In this document: one piece after another, positions 41,103-50,445 of the stretch
Layout: every line of letters starts with the position of its first letter
How positions within the stretch are numbered: position 1 is the stretch's first letter
Assembly: GCA_045539315.1 (NCBI GenBank)
Contig: JAZQFC010000030.1
Location: 11,456-75,455, forward strand
DNA: 64,000 bases
Reading direction: 5' to 3'
Source: RUG11462 sp045539315
GTDB lineage: Bacteria > Bacillota > Clostridia > Oscillospirales > Acutalibacteraceae
Made by a program: the position numbers and the translations under genes
The notes under the pieces: generated by a model
What the model was told of the DNA's origin: nothing
The model's database searches: none
Seen by the model: the letters and a program-made list of their open reading frames with translations, nothing else

Positions 41103-42290
41103 ATGGGGACCTTTTCCAAGGCGAAAAAGGCGCTTCAAATGGCGAAACATTTTTTGTGTTTGCGCGATGAAAACGGGAAGAAATACCGCAAAAGTGTGAT
41201 GCTTTACGGCTTTTACGGTATGAACCTCGGGGACGATTTGTTTTTCGACAAATTGTTAACGCGCTATCCCGATACCCTGTTTATCGTCCACCAACCCGCC
41301 TGGTACCGCCGCTTTTTTAACAAGTACCAAAACGTTAAGTTTTTTGCCAGTGAGGAGAGAATGGTGCAAAAAATCAACCGCCTGGGCAACAAATTCCACA
41401 TTCGCGAGTTGTTTGAACTGCTCCTGCTATGGCGCAGTAACGCCACGGTACACATCGGCGGTTCTATTTATCAACAGGTTGATTTTTATCTGCTGGATTA
41501 CAGTCTGCGCAAACGAAGAAAACAACCCTTCAAACCCTTCTTTTCCATTTCCTGTAACTTCGGCGCCTTTCATTCCGATGATTTTTTGAAACTGTGGCGA
41601 ACACAGTTTTTGCGCTATCGCGACGTTTGTTTTCGCGACCGCTTTTCCTACGACCTGTTTTCCGACGTCAAGAGTGTGCGCTATGCGCCCGACCTGCTCT
41701 TTTCGTTCCAATATCCGAAATTGCCGCAAGAGGACGGCAGCGTTTGCATTTCGGTGCTCGACCCCTTTATTCCCCAACGAAAAATCCCGACGGACTGTGC
41801 CGAAGCCTACTGCAAAGCCTTGGCCCGAACGGTTACCGACCTTGTTCAAAATGGAAAAACGGTGCGCCTCTTGGGCTTTTGCACCTTTGAGGGGGACGAC
41901 CGTGCCATCCAACGCATTTTAGCCGAAACCCCGCCGGATATTGCCGCGCGCACCGAGGTCTTGCTCTACGATTTCGACCACCGCGACGAAATGCTCGACG
42001 CGTTGGCTTCTTGTGAATACGTTATCGGCACGCGGCTTCACGCCGTGATTTTAGGGCTTTGTCTGGGCAAAAAGGTTCTGCCGCTTTTGTATAATGACAA
42101 AATCCGCTATATTTTATCCGACCTGAACTATTCGCAACCCACCCTTGATTTTTCACAGTTTGACGCCTACGCCGAAACGGGACTTCGCCCCGTTTTGCAG
42201 GGCATTGAGCCTTTTGACGTTAGCGCCGTTTCCGATTCGGATGCAAAGCAATTTGCCCGTCTTGACAAATTCTTAAAGAAAAAACCTTAA
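41103..42290 (+). CDS. Polysaccharide pyruvyl transferase family protein (CsaB-like role)
   Basis: 395 residues from ATG 41103 (AAAGAGGG upstream). It has the family N-terminus MLYGFYGMNLGDDLFFDKLL and the conserved C-terminal block GTRLHAVILGLCLGKKVLPLLYND. Members transfer pyruvate from PEP to sugars. In Bacillus CsaB makes the pyruvylated wall polymer that S-layer-homology (SLH) domains bind. Two SLH proteins follow directly, the first after 13 bases, which supports that role here. Confidence 0.82.
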   Translation: MGTFSKAKKALQMAKHFLCLRDENGKKYRKSVMLYGFYGMNLGDDLFFDKLLTRYPDTLFIVHQPAWYRRFFNKYQNVKFFASEERMVQKINRLGNKFHIRELFELLLLWRSNATVHIGGSIYQQVDFYLLDYSLRKRRKQPFKPFFSISCNFGAFHSDDFLKLWRTQFLRYRDVCFRDRFSYDLFSDVKSVRYAPDLLFSFQYPKLPQEDGSVCISVLDPFIPQRKIPTDCAEAYCKALARTVTDLVQNGKTVRLLGFCTFEGDDRAIQRILAETPPDIAARTEVLLYDFDHRDEMLDALASCEYVIGTRLHAVILGLCLGKKVLPLLYNDKIRYILSDLNYSQPTLDFSQFDAYAETGLRPVLQGIEPFDVSAVSDSDAKQFARLDKFLKKKP

Positions 42291-42303
42291 GGAAGGTACC
42301 TTT

Positions 42304-44331
42304 ATGAAAACAAAAACGTTCTTAAAACGGCTTCTGTCGGTAACGCTGGGACTTTGCGTTCTGCTGACCCTGACGCTGACCCCCGCCGTTTCGGCCGAAG
42401 ATAGTATGATTAAAGTTGGCAGTTTCAACACCGATATGCGCATTACCTGGTCTTCCGACGAAATACGCCTTATCGTGCTGGAGCCCGCCGAAAGCGGATT
42501 TTACACCCTCTCTGTGACCGACCATAAATTAAACGGCCACGGCGAGGTGGTTTTGGGTGACCTCGCGCAGGAGGATTATCTTGCTCTTTGCAGCGTTCGA
42601 TACGAAGACGTTTCCTGTTCTCCGGAAGTGTTTTATCTGCAAAAGGGCGTCACCTACGTAATCCTTCCCATTTATCACGATAGGCACAATGTCAACCGTT
42701 TGCAAGATGGTGACATGACTATACGGGTCGACAAACTTCCGTTTGAACCCACCGAGTTGCCCACGGGGGATCTTTCGACCAATTCGGTGACCGTAAATCT
42801 GCCGGGAAATGACGAGTATTTTTGGTTTAAGTATACCCCCGCCCAGACCGGCGACTACACCTTAAACTTTAACGACGTTCACGCTTTTGCCACCGTTTTT
42901 TCCTCCAAAACGTGGGAAATGGTTTACGAAAATATTGATACCGAGTATTGGGATTCCGAAAGCCAAGAGCAGTTGTCCCGAAACGGATTACTGTTCTCTT
43001 TAGAAGCCGACACCGAGTACTATATTTGTTTGAAGTGTTATGGGGATGCGGTTTCGCGAAGTTTCTCGATGAGCAAAAATCCCCTGGATATAGACGAAAT
43101 CAAGATTGTTCCGCCGCTAAAAACCTTTGATTCCACGAACCCGACCGACGAGGTTGACGAATACGACTTTACCTATCAAATCACCTACGTTGAACCCGGC
43201 TCGTATTATGAGGATTATCAAATCGTATCAGCTGAACAGGCCAAACAGCGCGGAATAGACCTATTCGTTACCTGCGAATATGAAAAGGCCGACTATCCCA
43301 TTCAAGATTATGTCAAAGCCGGCCGCCTGCCCGCGCAACTGTTTTACAACAACAAAGAACTTCGTTTTTACGTAGACGTGCTCTCGCTGACCGACCTGTG
43401 TGCCGACCAACCGGCAATCAACCTTGCCAACAACGCGGGAACCCTTGTCTACGAAGACACCGAATATCATATTGCCACCTTCCGTATTCGTGTAGAGGAT
43501 ACCGGAATATATGATATTTCTTCCTTTAGCGCCGATTTTTCTGAAGTCCTTTCCGGATTTATGATTTGTATGGTGGATAAACAAAACAATACGGTAGAAA
43601 ATGCAGCCCCTTCTTTCAGTAGAGGTCAGTGGGCGCTCGTCGGCGGACAGGATTATGCTTTTGTTGTTGGTTATCGCTTCCGCGACGCCAACCCCTCTTC
43701 CTTCCAATGGTATTTGAAAAAAGACCCGCGCACCACGCTGTTCCCCGACACCCATCCCGATGGGTGGTATTATGACGCCGTATCCTATTGTTACGGGCGC
43801 CGGATTATTACGGGCTATCAAAACGGCAATTTCGGTGTGTCCGACGGAATTGACCGCCAGGACTTTATGGTAATTTTAGCGCGGTATGCGGATGTGGACC
43901 TTTCGGAATACCACAATGTTCACGGCCTGTTCTCCGACGTAGCCTCGGGTTCCTACTACGAAGCCGCCGTCAACTGGGCCTATGACGTCGGCATTACCAC
44001 GGGCTATCAGGACGGACGCTTCGGCGTAAGCGAGAAAATGACCCGCGAACAGCTCGTGACCTTCCTCTACCGTTTTGCCGAGATTCAAGGAGTAAACGTC
44101 GACTTCCCTCGCACCGGACCATCTTCTTGGCTTAGCAGCAAGTATATCGATTACGATTTGATTTCCGACTGGTCTGAAGATGCCCTTACCTGGGCGGTTG
44201 ACCGCGGCGTCATCAAAGGACGCAGCGTTGCCGTTGGTTCAAACGCTATGAGAATTGACCCACACGGTCCCGCACAGCGTTGCGAAATTGCGCAGATTAT
44301 GTACAATATCCACTTGAACGAAATTTTGTAA
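42304..44331 (+). CDS. Secreted protein with three C-terminal SLH domains, paralogue 1
   Basis: 675 residues. A signal peptide (about 1-31, cut after AVSA) is followed by a large beta-rich middle region of unknown type. Three S-layer-homology domains span about 480-675, shown by GRRIITGYQNGNFGVSDGIDR, GITTGYQDGRFGVSEKMTRE and the final QRCEIAQIMYNIH. SLH domains fix the protein to pyruvylated wall polymer. The middle region has two similar blocks ('EYDFTYQITY', 'LFYNNKELRFYVDVLS') also seen in paralogue 2. GGAAGG precedes the start. Confidence 0.85.
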   Translation: MKTKTFLKRLLSVTLGLCVLLTLTLTPAVSAEDSMIKVGSFNTDMRITWSSDEIRLIVLEPAESGFYTLSVTDHKLNGHGEVVLGDLAQEDYLALCSVRYEDVSCSPEVFYLQKGVTYVILPIYHDRHNVNRLQDGDMTIRVDKLPFEPTELPTGDLSTNSVTVNLPGNDEYFWFKYTPAQTGDYTLNFNDVHAFATVFSSKTWEMVYENIDTEYWDSESQEQLSRNGLLFSLEADTEYYICLKCYGDAVSRSFSMSKNPLDIDEIKIVPPLKTFDSTNPTDEVDEYDFTYQITYVEPGSYYEDYQIVSAEQAKQRGIDLFVTCEYEKADYPIQDYVKAGRLPAQLFYNNKELRFYVDVLSLTDLCADQPAINLANNAGTLVYEDTEYHIATFRIRVEDTGIYDISSFSADFSEVLSGFMICMVDKQNNTVENAAPSFSRGQWALVGGQDYAFVVGYRFRDANPSSFQWYLKKDPRTTLFPDTHPDGWYYDAVSYCYGRRIITGYQNGNFGVSDGIDRQDFMVILARYADVDLSEYHNVHGLFSDVASGSYYEAAVNWAYDVGITTGYQDGRFGVSEKMTREQLVTFLYRFAEIQGVNVDFPRTGPSSWLSSKYIDYDLISDWSEDALTWAVDRGVIKGRSVAVGSNAMRIDPHGPAQRCEIAQIMYNIHLNEIL

Positions 44332-44358
44332 AGTTTTTCTTAAAAAACGAGTACATTG

Positions 44359-44398
44359 AATCAAAAAAGGGCATCGGTGACCGATGCTCTTTTTGATT
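44359..44398 (+). terminator. Terminator between the SLH paralogues
   Basis: A near-perfect stem, ATCAAAAAAGGGCATCGG with its complement, ends in TTTTTGATT. Confidence 0.82.
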
Positions 44399-44409
44399 TG
44401 TTCTTATTA

Positions 44410-44438
44410 TTGAAATGAGAAATATTTTCTGCTATAAT
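44410..44438 (+). promoter_or_regulatory. Promoter of SLH paralogue 2
   Basis: TTGAAA (44410-44415) and TATAAT (44433-44438) are 17 bases apart. A 75-base leader follows. Confidence 0.75.
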
Positions 44439-44513
44439 AAAAACAGAAACCTTGGTATGTGCTTTACTTTTCGCACATCGGTTTTTACTAAAAACCCATA
44501 AGGAGGTACCTTT

Positions 44514-46487
44514 ATGAAAACAAAAACATTCTTAAAACGGCTTCTGTCGGTAACGCTGGGACTTTGCGTTCTGCTGACCCTAACGCTGACCCCCACCGTT
44601 TCGGCCGAATCCCCGTCCGCCATAAACGGCGCGATAAATACCACGATTCATCTGGCCTGGACCGCCGAACAAGCTTCGTCGGTCGTGAACTTCACCATTC
44701 AGGAGAGCGCCTTTTACACCCTTTCGGTCGACGACGCGCTACGCACAGGTTGTCTGGATTTGACTTTGACGGATGGCAGCGATAATTATCTTTCCGAGTA
44801 TTATCTGGATCCAGAGTCGCTTCCGTTTACCTCCGCCTACGTCTATTTGGCTGCGGGGAAGACCTATTCGTTTACGGCACATTACTTCTCGACGGACGAT
44901 TATTCGGACATCGATGCCAACATCAGCATTTGCCTGCAAAAAACCGACTACGAAGCAGCCGCATTGCCGACCGGCGCGCTGGCGACAAACGGTCACGAAG
45001 TAGACTTTAACACCGGCAGCGAGTTCTGGTATACGTACACCCCCTCGGTTTCGGGCGATTATTCCGTTCAGTACGAAGATCTTCACGCCTATTTCACCGT
45101 GTTCGATGCTAAAACAGGCGCCGCTTTATACAATTATATCGATACGGAATATTGGGACGTATCTGTCGGGGAATGGTTCGTTCGCACACCGCTTGTTTTC
45201 GCGCTGGAAGCGGACAATGAATATCTTTTGAGAATCTCGAACTACGGCGAGGCGAAAACCCACCGCTTTTCGATAATCAAAAGCGAAAAAGATCTTGAAG
45301 AAATCCGCATAGAACAAACCCTGCTCACCTTTGACGGTACGATGGGCGGCAATGGCGTTGACCAACACGCTTTCACCTATCGGGTTGACTATAGCGATGA
45401 TTTTTCTGAAGTTTTAACCTATGAACAACTTTCTCAAAAAGGCTACTCCGTCTTTGTTTTTACCAACCAGGATGTTATCGATGTAAACGGGGAAACCTTC
45501 TGGCAAAGCGGAAAAACTCCCGCTGTTTTAGAATATAACAATAAAGAGTTCCGTTTTTATGTCGACGTGCTTTCTATGGTTGATTTGTACGCCTTGTCCG
45601 ATCCGATCACCGACGGGTATGACGGTGTGATTGAATACATCGACCGCGAAGAACACAACGAATATTGGCGCGTTCGCATGAATCAATCGGGTATGTATCA
45701 ACTGGAAACTTATACAAACAATCCCCTCGAAAACAATTTTGACGAGTGGACGGTCACGATTATCGACACGCAAAACCAGCTCGTAAACTACGATCCCGGA
45801 AGGGGTGGCTGGCCGTTGGTGGGCGGGAAAGACTACGTTCTAAGTTTTTCTTACAGATATAACAACTCGTCTACTGCCGACGTGTTATGGTCCCTGGGCA
45901 AAGCGAACGCTTCCGCCTTCCCGGACACACATCCGGACGGTTGGTATAACGATGCCGTTCTTTATGCTTTCGGTCGGCAGATTATTACCGGCTACCAAAA
46001 CGGCAATTTCGGTGTGGCCGATGGAATCGACCGCCAAGACTTTATGTTGATTTTAGCGCGGTATGCGGGTGTGGACCTGTTGGAATACTCCAAGATCCAC
46101 GGCCAATTCTCCGACGTAGCTCCGAATTCCTACTACGAAGCCGCCGTAAACTGGGCTTATGACGTGGGCATTACCACGGGCTATCAGGACGGACGCTTCG
46201 GCGTAAGTGAGAAAATGAGTCGCGAACAGCTCGTGACCTTCCTCTACCGTTTTGCCAACCGGCAGTTCGTAAACGTTGACGTGACGAATGACAAATATAC
46301 ACAGACTCGTGTTCAATACGAAGACTACGGCTTGGTTTCCGATTGGGCCGAGGACGCGATTGTTTGGGCAATTGATCGCGGCATTATTCGCGGCAACTCC
46401 CCCACACGAATCAATCCTTTGGGCGGCGCACAACGCTGTGAGATTGCGCAGATTATGTATAACATTCACTTAAACGAAATTTTGTAA
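44514..46487 (+). CDS. Secreted protein with three C-terminal SLH domains, paralogue 2
   Basis: 657 residues. The signal-peptide region is almost identical to paralogue 1 at DNA level (three differences in the first 96 bases), and the upstream GGTACCTTT is shared. The C-terminal SLH region is also closely alike. The middle about 430 residues are only distantly similar. It has its own promoter and terminator. The pattern suggests tandem duplication with fast divergence, or replacement, of the exposed part. Function of the middle region is unknown. Confidence 0.85.
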   Translation: MKTKTFLKRLLSVTLGLCVLLTLTLTPTVSAESPSAINGAINTTIHLAWTAEQASSVVNFTIQESAFYTLSVDDALRTGCLDLTLTDGSDNYLSEYYLDPESLPFTSAYVYLAAGKTYSFTAHYFSTDDYSDIDANISICLQKTDYEAAALPTGALATNGHEVDFNTGSEFWYTYTPSVSGDYSVQYEDLHAYFTVFDAKTGAALYNYIDTEYWDVSVGEWFVRTPLVFALEADNEYLLRISNYGEAKTHRFSIIKSEKDLEEIRIEQTLLTFDGTMGGNGVDQHAFTYRVDYSDDFSEVLTYEQLSQKGYSVFVFTNQDVIDVNGETFWQSGKTPAVLEYNNKEFRFYVDVLSMVDLYALSDPITDGYDGVIEYIDREEHNEYWRVRMNQSGMYQLETYTNNPLENNFDEWTVTIIDTQNQLVNYDPGRGGWPLVGGKDYVLSFSYRYNNSSTADVLWSLGKANASAFPDTHPDGWYNDAVLYAFGRQIITGYQNGNFGVADGIDRQDFMLILARYAGVDLLEYSKIHGQFSDVAPNSYYEAAVNWAYDVGITTGYQDGRFGVSEKMSREQLVTFLYRFANRQFVNVDVTNDKYTQTRVQYEDYGLVSDWAEDAIVWAIDRGIIRGNSPTRINPLGGAQRCEIAQIMYNIHLNEIL

Positions 46488-46533
46488 TCCCAAAAGCCTT
46501 CGTTTTCGGGAATAAATCGTTGTATAAAAAATC

Positions 46534-46570
46534 AAATCGCCGAACCCGAAACGGTTCGGCGATTTCTTTC
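46534..46570 (+). terminator. Terminator after SLH paralogue 2
   Basis: A perfect 13-bp stem AAATCGCCGAACC/GGTTCGGCGATTT with a 6-base loop is followed by T-rich sequence. Confidence 0.82.
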
Positions 46571-46602
46571 TTATCTTTTCCCATCTTCCTCCTCTGCTTA
46601 GG

Positions 46603-46632
46603 TTGACTTTTGGGGGAATTTTGTGGTAAAAT
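46603..46632 (+). promoter_or_regulatory. Promoter of the epimerase / glycosyltransferase pair
   Basis: TTGACT (46603-46608) and TAAAAT (46627-46632) are 18 bases apart. Confidence 0.65.
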
Positions 46633-46693
46633 AGGATAGATATTTTTTCTTTCAGGTAAAATGAATAATCTTGTGCAAAGGGGTTCTTGTTCC

Positions 46694-47698
46694 ATGAAAA
46701 AGAAAATCGTCCTCTTCGGCGCCACGGGAAATACCGGTGTTTATCTGGCCGATTACATCAAAACCCATCTGGACGAAGATCGGTACGAACTGATTGCCGT
46801 TGGCCGAAAGAATACCGATTTGTTTGAACGGGCGGGAATTGCCTACAAAAGGGTAGATATCTGCTCGGCTGAAGATTTTCAAAAACTGCCCCAAGAAAAC
46901 GTTTGGGCCGTTATCAATATGGCCGGCATTTTACCTGCCTACCTTTCCGAGTTCGACCCGTTTAAGTACGTCGACACCAACATCGGCGGCGGAATTCGTA
47001 TTCTGGAATACGCGCGAAAAACCGGCGCCGACCGCGTTCTGTACGCGCAAACCTGGGCCGAGATTGCCGCAGAATGGGGAAAAACCGACCTTCTTTCCCC
47101 TTCGATGAAGAAAAATCTGATCTACACGGGGGACCACGCCTTTTACGCCATTACCAAAAGTATGGTTGTGGAATCTATGCAACACTATTACGAAGAGTTC
47201 GGACTGAAAAACTTTGTGTTCCGACTGCCGAACATTTATCTTTACAGCCCCGAAGAGTTTTATTACGTCGACGGTGTGAAGAAACCCATTGCCTACCGCT
47301 ATATGATTGAAAAGGTCTGCCGCGGCGAAGATCTGGAACTGTGGGGTGACCCGAACGCGTTTAAGGATATCGTTTACGTAAAAGACCTTTGCCAAATGAT
47401 GTTCAAAGCCCTTTTTGCCAACGTGAACGGCGGCGTTTACCACGCGGGTACGGGAGTAAAAACCACCCTGCGCGAACAGTTGGAGGGGATGATCCGCGTT
47501 TTCGCGCCCGAAGGAAAGCCGACTCCGAAACTCATTGAACGACCCGAAAAACCGGGGTTTGTCAGTTTTGTGATGGATATTGAAAATGCCCGGCGCGACC
47601 TTGGATACGAGCCCCAATACGACTACCTTGCCTACCTGGAAGATTATAAAAAAGAACGCGAAGAACGGCGCTTTGATTCGCTTTGGGCAAAACATTAA
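46694..47698 (+). CDS. NAD-dependent epimerase/dehydratase (extended SDR)
   Basis: 334 residues from ATG 46694 (AAAGGGG upstream); an in-frame ATG 33 bases earlier is less likely. The nucleotide loop is GATGNTGVYLADY near residues 8-20. The catalytic Tyr and Lys lie in FYAITKSM. The family modifies nucleotide sugars, but the exact reaction cannot be read from sequence. It pairs with the GtrB-type glycosyltransferase 27 bases downstream, so a surface-sugar pathway is likely. Confidence 0.82.
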   Translation: MKKKIVLFGATGNTGVYLADYIKTHLDEDRYELIAVGRKNTDLFERAGIAYKRVDICSAEDFQKLPQENVWAVINMAGILPAYLSEFDPFKYVDTNIGGGIRILEYARKTGADRVLYAQTWAEIAAEWGKTDLLSPSMKKNLIYTGDHAFYAITKSMVVESMQHYYEEFGLKNFVFRLPNIYLYSPEEFYYVDGVKKPIAYRYMIEKVCRGEDLELWGDPNAFKDIVYVKDLCQMMFKALFANVNGGVYHAGTGVKTTLREQLEGMIRVFAPEGKPTPKLIERPEKPGFVSFVMDIENARRDLGYEPQYDYLAYLEDYKKEREERRFDSLWAKH

Positions 47699-47725
47699 TC
47701 ATCTTTTTGTTGAAAGGATACGCTT

Positions 47726-48652
47726 ATGGATATTTCGGTTGTCGTTCCTGTTTACGGTTGCAAAAAAGCCTTGCGGGAACTGTGTGAACGGTTGGACAAG
47801 ACCCTGTCTTCCTTGGTAAAAGATTACGAGATTATTTTGGTGAACGATGCCTGTCCGCAAAACTCGTGGGAAGAGATTGAAACTCTTTGCGGAGAAAACG
47901 ACAAAATCGTCGGCGTGGAACTTTCGCGCAATTTCGGCCAGATTTATGCCATTACGGCAGGGCTCGACCAGAGTTGCGGCGATTGGGTCGTTGTGATGGA
48001 CTGCGACCTGCAGGACCGCCCCGAAGAAATTGCAAATCTTTACCAAAAAGCCCAAGAGGGGTACGACGTGGTGTTTGCGCGTCGCGCCGTTCGAAAAGAC
48101 GGATTTCTGAAAGTGCTTGTTTCCAAAATGTTTTATTCGGTCTACTCGTTTGCCAGCGGCAGTAAGTACGACCCCGCCATTTGCAATTTCAGCATCGCTT
48201 CGAGAAAAGTTATCGACAGCTATTGCCGCATGCGCGAATCGCACCGCGCCTACGTGGCCTACTTAAAGTGGTTGGGTTTCCGCCAAACCGCCATCGACGT
48301 AGAACATTGCGACCGTTTTGAGGGAAAATCTTCCTACAATTTCAAGCGAAGATTCAAGATGGCGTTGGAAATTTTAACCTCGCAGTCCGATAAAGCCTTG
48401 CGCTTTACCGTGGCGCTCGGGTTTGCCATTACGGTTTTATCCCTTTTGGGCATTGTGGCCCTAATTGTTCACTATATGTTGCACAACACCCTTTCGGGTT
48501 GGACCAGTACCATCGTGTTCCTCTGTTTCTTCGGAGGGCTCATTGAAATGTCGGTTGGTCTTGTAGGCATTTACGTTGGCAATATCTTTATGCAAACCAA
48601 AGGCCGTCCGCTTTACGTGGTGCGAACGGTTCTTAACAAAAAAGAGGATTAA
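47726..48652 (+). CDS. GT2 glycosyltransferase, GtrB/ArnC type
   Basis: 308 residues. The GT2 catalytic domain (about 1-230) starts ISVVVPVYG, with IILVNDACPQ and the DxD-like MDCDLQDRPEE, and continues to EGKSSYNFKRR. Two C-terminal transmembrane helices (about 232-255 and 265-290) follow. This is the layout of enzymes that load a sugar onto undecaprenyl phosphate. The product would serve a GT-C transferase such as the YfhO-type protein at 32 kb. Confidence 0.88.
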   Translation: MDISVVVPVYGCKKALRELCERLDKTLSSLVKDYEIILVNDACPQNSWEEIETLCGENDKIVGVELSRNFGQIYAITAGLDQSCGDWVVVMDCDLQDRPEEIANLYQKAQEGYDVVFARRAVRKDGFLKVLVSKMFYSVYSFASGSKYDPAICNFSIASRKVIDSYCRMRESHRAYVAYLKWLGFRQTAIDVEHCDRFEGKSSYNFKRRFKMALEILTSQSDKALRFTVALGFAITVLSLLGIVALIVHYMLHNTLSGWTSTIVFLCFFGGLIEMSVGLVGIYVGNIFMQTKGRPLYVVRTVLNKKED

Positions 48653-48655
48653 AAG

Positions 48656-48686
48656 AAAAAGCCGACCCGGACGGGTCGGCTTTTTA
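48656..48686. terminator. Bidirectional terminator
   Basis: A perfect stem AAAAGCCGACCCG/CGGGTCGGCTTTT lies between convergent genes. Confidence 0.83.
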
Positions 48687-48690
48687 GGTA

Positions 48691-49497
48691 TTATAAATAC
48701 ATTTGTTGTTCTTCCTTAAAGTGTTGCTTGACCAATAGGGTTGCCATCAAGTTGGCAACAAACAGCGCCGCCTGATTTATAACCGATTCGATTCCTCCCG
48801 AAATACCAAGCACGAACGAAAGTCCCGAAAAAACGGTAAACGCGATCAACCAGTTGCGCACCGCCGTCGGCTCACAAAAATCGAGGGTGTTGTTATCCAC
48901 ACTCTGGTACACCGACTTGGCGAAGCGGTGGAATCTGCGCATTCCGAAATAGTTGACGGCAAAAATACCCGCCGCAACCAAAAGGAAAATCGCCAGGAAG
49001 AAAACGCCCAACACGCGTATACCAAGGCCCAACAATTCCGTCGGGAAAACCGCAACCTCGTTAAACGCGGACGAAAAACTATCCACAAACTCGGCCGCAT
49101 CGCCAAACAGAATCATCAAAACGCCACTGAGCGCGCCGCACACGGCAATAATGCCGCACGCCACGTTGGTAATCACGTAGTTGGCGTAAACCGTACCGCT
49201 CACGCAACGCAGATGTTCGGCGTGGACCACGCCTTTTTGACCCTGGGCAAAGCTGAGCCACAAAAAGATTGCCGCGAGAATATGGATGAGCGGCAGACTG
49301 CCGAACGAGAGCGTTAACAAGCAGTAAATGCTCAACGAAATGAGAAGCACCAAAAACTTTTTATCGCGCAACACCGCTAAAATCTTATCGGCGGCGGGAT
49401 TTAAGGATACCGGTTCTTTTTCTTCGAGCGCAGCACCGCAGGCGGTACAAAACGCGGCGCCCTCCGGCAGTTCGGTTCCACAATTTTTACAGAACAT
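48691..49497 (-). CDS. Zinc-ribbon membrane protein of unknown function
   Basis: 268 residues. An N-terminal zinc ribbon (MFCKNCGTELPEGAAFCTACG, two CxxC pairs) is followed by five or so membrane segments between about 50 and 260. Such zinc-ribbon plus membrane proteins are common in Clostridia and have no assigned role. The ribbon lies on the cytoplasmic side by the positive-inside pattern. It has its own promoter, which overlaps the 3' end of pnuC. Confidence 0.72.
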   Translation of the reverse strand: MFCKNCGTELPEGAAFCTACGAALEEKEPVSLNPAADKILAVLRDKKFLVLLISLSIYCLLTLSFGSLPLIHILAAIFLWLSFAQGQKGVVHAEHLRCVSGTVYANYVITNVACGIIAVCGALSGVLMILFGDAAEFVDSFSSAFNEVAVFPTELLGLGIRVLGVFFLAIFLLVAAGIFAVNYFGMRRFHRFAKSVYQSVDNNTLDFCEPTAVRNWLIAFTVFSGLSFVLGISGGIESVINQAALFVANLMATLLVKQHFKEEQQMYL

Positions 49498-49521
49498 AAA
49501 AAAATCCCCCTTTTTCTTTTA

Positions 49522-49550
49522 TTATATAAGATTGTTTTTCTTGTTTCAAG
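49522..49550 (-). promoter_or_regulatory. Promoter of the zinc-ribbon membrane gene
   Basis: On the minus strand, TTGAAA (49550-49545) and TATAAT (49527-49522) are 17 bases apart, 25 bases before the start. Confidence 0.7.
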
Positions 49551-50253
49551 CGTTTTGCGCCGAAATTTCGGCCGTTTGGCGGCGAAGCCGTTGTTGCCAC
49601 CGCAAGAAACTATACAAATCGTTGACGAGAAACGCGAGAAAACAAATGACCATTGAAAGATATTTCAGGTCGCCAAAACTTGCCGATACCCAAAGCCCGA
49701 TCAAGACGATATCGTTGACGGCATACGCCAGGGCAAAGAAGGGGCTTCGGCGGAAGGTGAGGTAGACCGCAAAAAACGAGGTGGCCACCGAAAAGGTGCT
49801 CAAAAGCAAATTCGCCGTCTTGAAATAGGCTAAAATAAAGTAGAAGGCTACCGTGACGGCCGCCGTTAACAAAAAGGCAAACGGATATTCCTTTTTGGAA
49901 AGGCGGTTGATGGTCACTTCGGCGCGGTTGCCGCGAAACGGATTTTTGAGCCACGAGATCAGGGAAGAAACGGCCATCGGCATGGTCATTCCAAGGTAGG
50001 TGATCATTTCGCCGTAGTAGGCCACGTGGTAAGAGATCCACCCGTAAAAAAGACTGAACCCCACCATTAAAAGTTGCCCGAACGGGTTGCCTTTGGAAAT
50101 GAAGATGAGCGAGGTAATTCCCCAACACGAAGCCAACATATTCCAATAATTCTCACGGTTGAAAATAAGATACGAGCCGACAATCAGGACGATTGAGGAC
50201 GACCACAACAAAAGGTCCATCTTTGAAAAATAAAACGGTTTTTTGGTTTGCAT
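49546..50253 (-). CDS. pnuC: Nicotinamide riboside transporter PnuC
   Basis: 235 residues with about seven transmembrane segments. PnuC features include NMLASCWGITSLIFISKGNPFGQLL, then GEMITYLGMTMPMA and, near the end, VCFLAFLVNDLYSFLRW. Members carry out facilitated uptake of nicotinamide riboside, or of related vitamins such as thiamine (PnuT) or riboflavin (PnuX). No TPP or FMN riboswitch is recognisable in the leader, so nicotinamide riboside is the default. AGGAG precedes the ATG on the minus strand. Confidence 0.87.
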   Translation of the reverse strand: MQTKKPFYFSKMDLLLWSSSIVLIVGSYLIFNRENYWNMLASCWGITSLIFISKGNPFGQLLMVGFSLFYGWISYHVAYYGEMITYLGMTMPMAVSSLISWLKNPFRGNRAEVTINRLSKKEYPFAFLLTAAVTVAFYFILAYFKTANLLLSTFSVATSFFAVYLTFRRSPFFALAYAVNDIVLIGLWVSASFGDLKYLSMVICFLAFLVNDLYSFLRWQQRLRRQTAEISAQNA

Positions 50254-50396
50254 AAATTTCTCCTAAAAAAAGAAGCCCCCGTGTTGCGTGTCTTCTAAGA
50301 CCTAACGACGCGCAAACGAGTGCTTTGTTTTCACTCACTACCCGGTGGCAGTTCTTATTACCCCGTTATTATAGCAAACCGACCGCGAAAATGCAA
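50254..50396 (-). promoter_or_regulatory. pnuC promoter and structured 5' leader
   Basis: On the minus strand, TTGCAT (50396-50391) and TATAAT (50373-50368) are 17 bases apart. About 105 bases of leader follow, with hairpins such as GAGTG/CACTC and GTCT/AGAC and a GGGGGCTTC plus T7 tract just before the ribosome site. I could not match it to a known NAD or other riboswitch class. Confidence 0.55.
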
Positions 50397-50445
50397 TAGT
50401 ATTTTTCACGCGCCGCGGCATACTAATCGCGAAAGGATGACGTTT

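Noticed and set aside
42304..46487. Direct phase-variation switch (invertible DNA) between the SLH genes
   Set aside because: Both genes are in the same orientation and no inverted repeats or recombinase gene accompany them; only recombination between direct copies is possible.
50254..50396. NAD+ riboswitch upstream of pnuC
   Set aside because: The position is suggestive, but I could not find the conserved elements of a known NAD+ class, so it is listed only as an unclassified leader.
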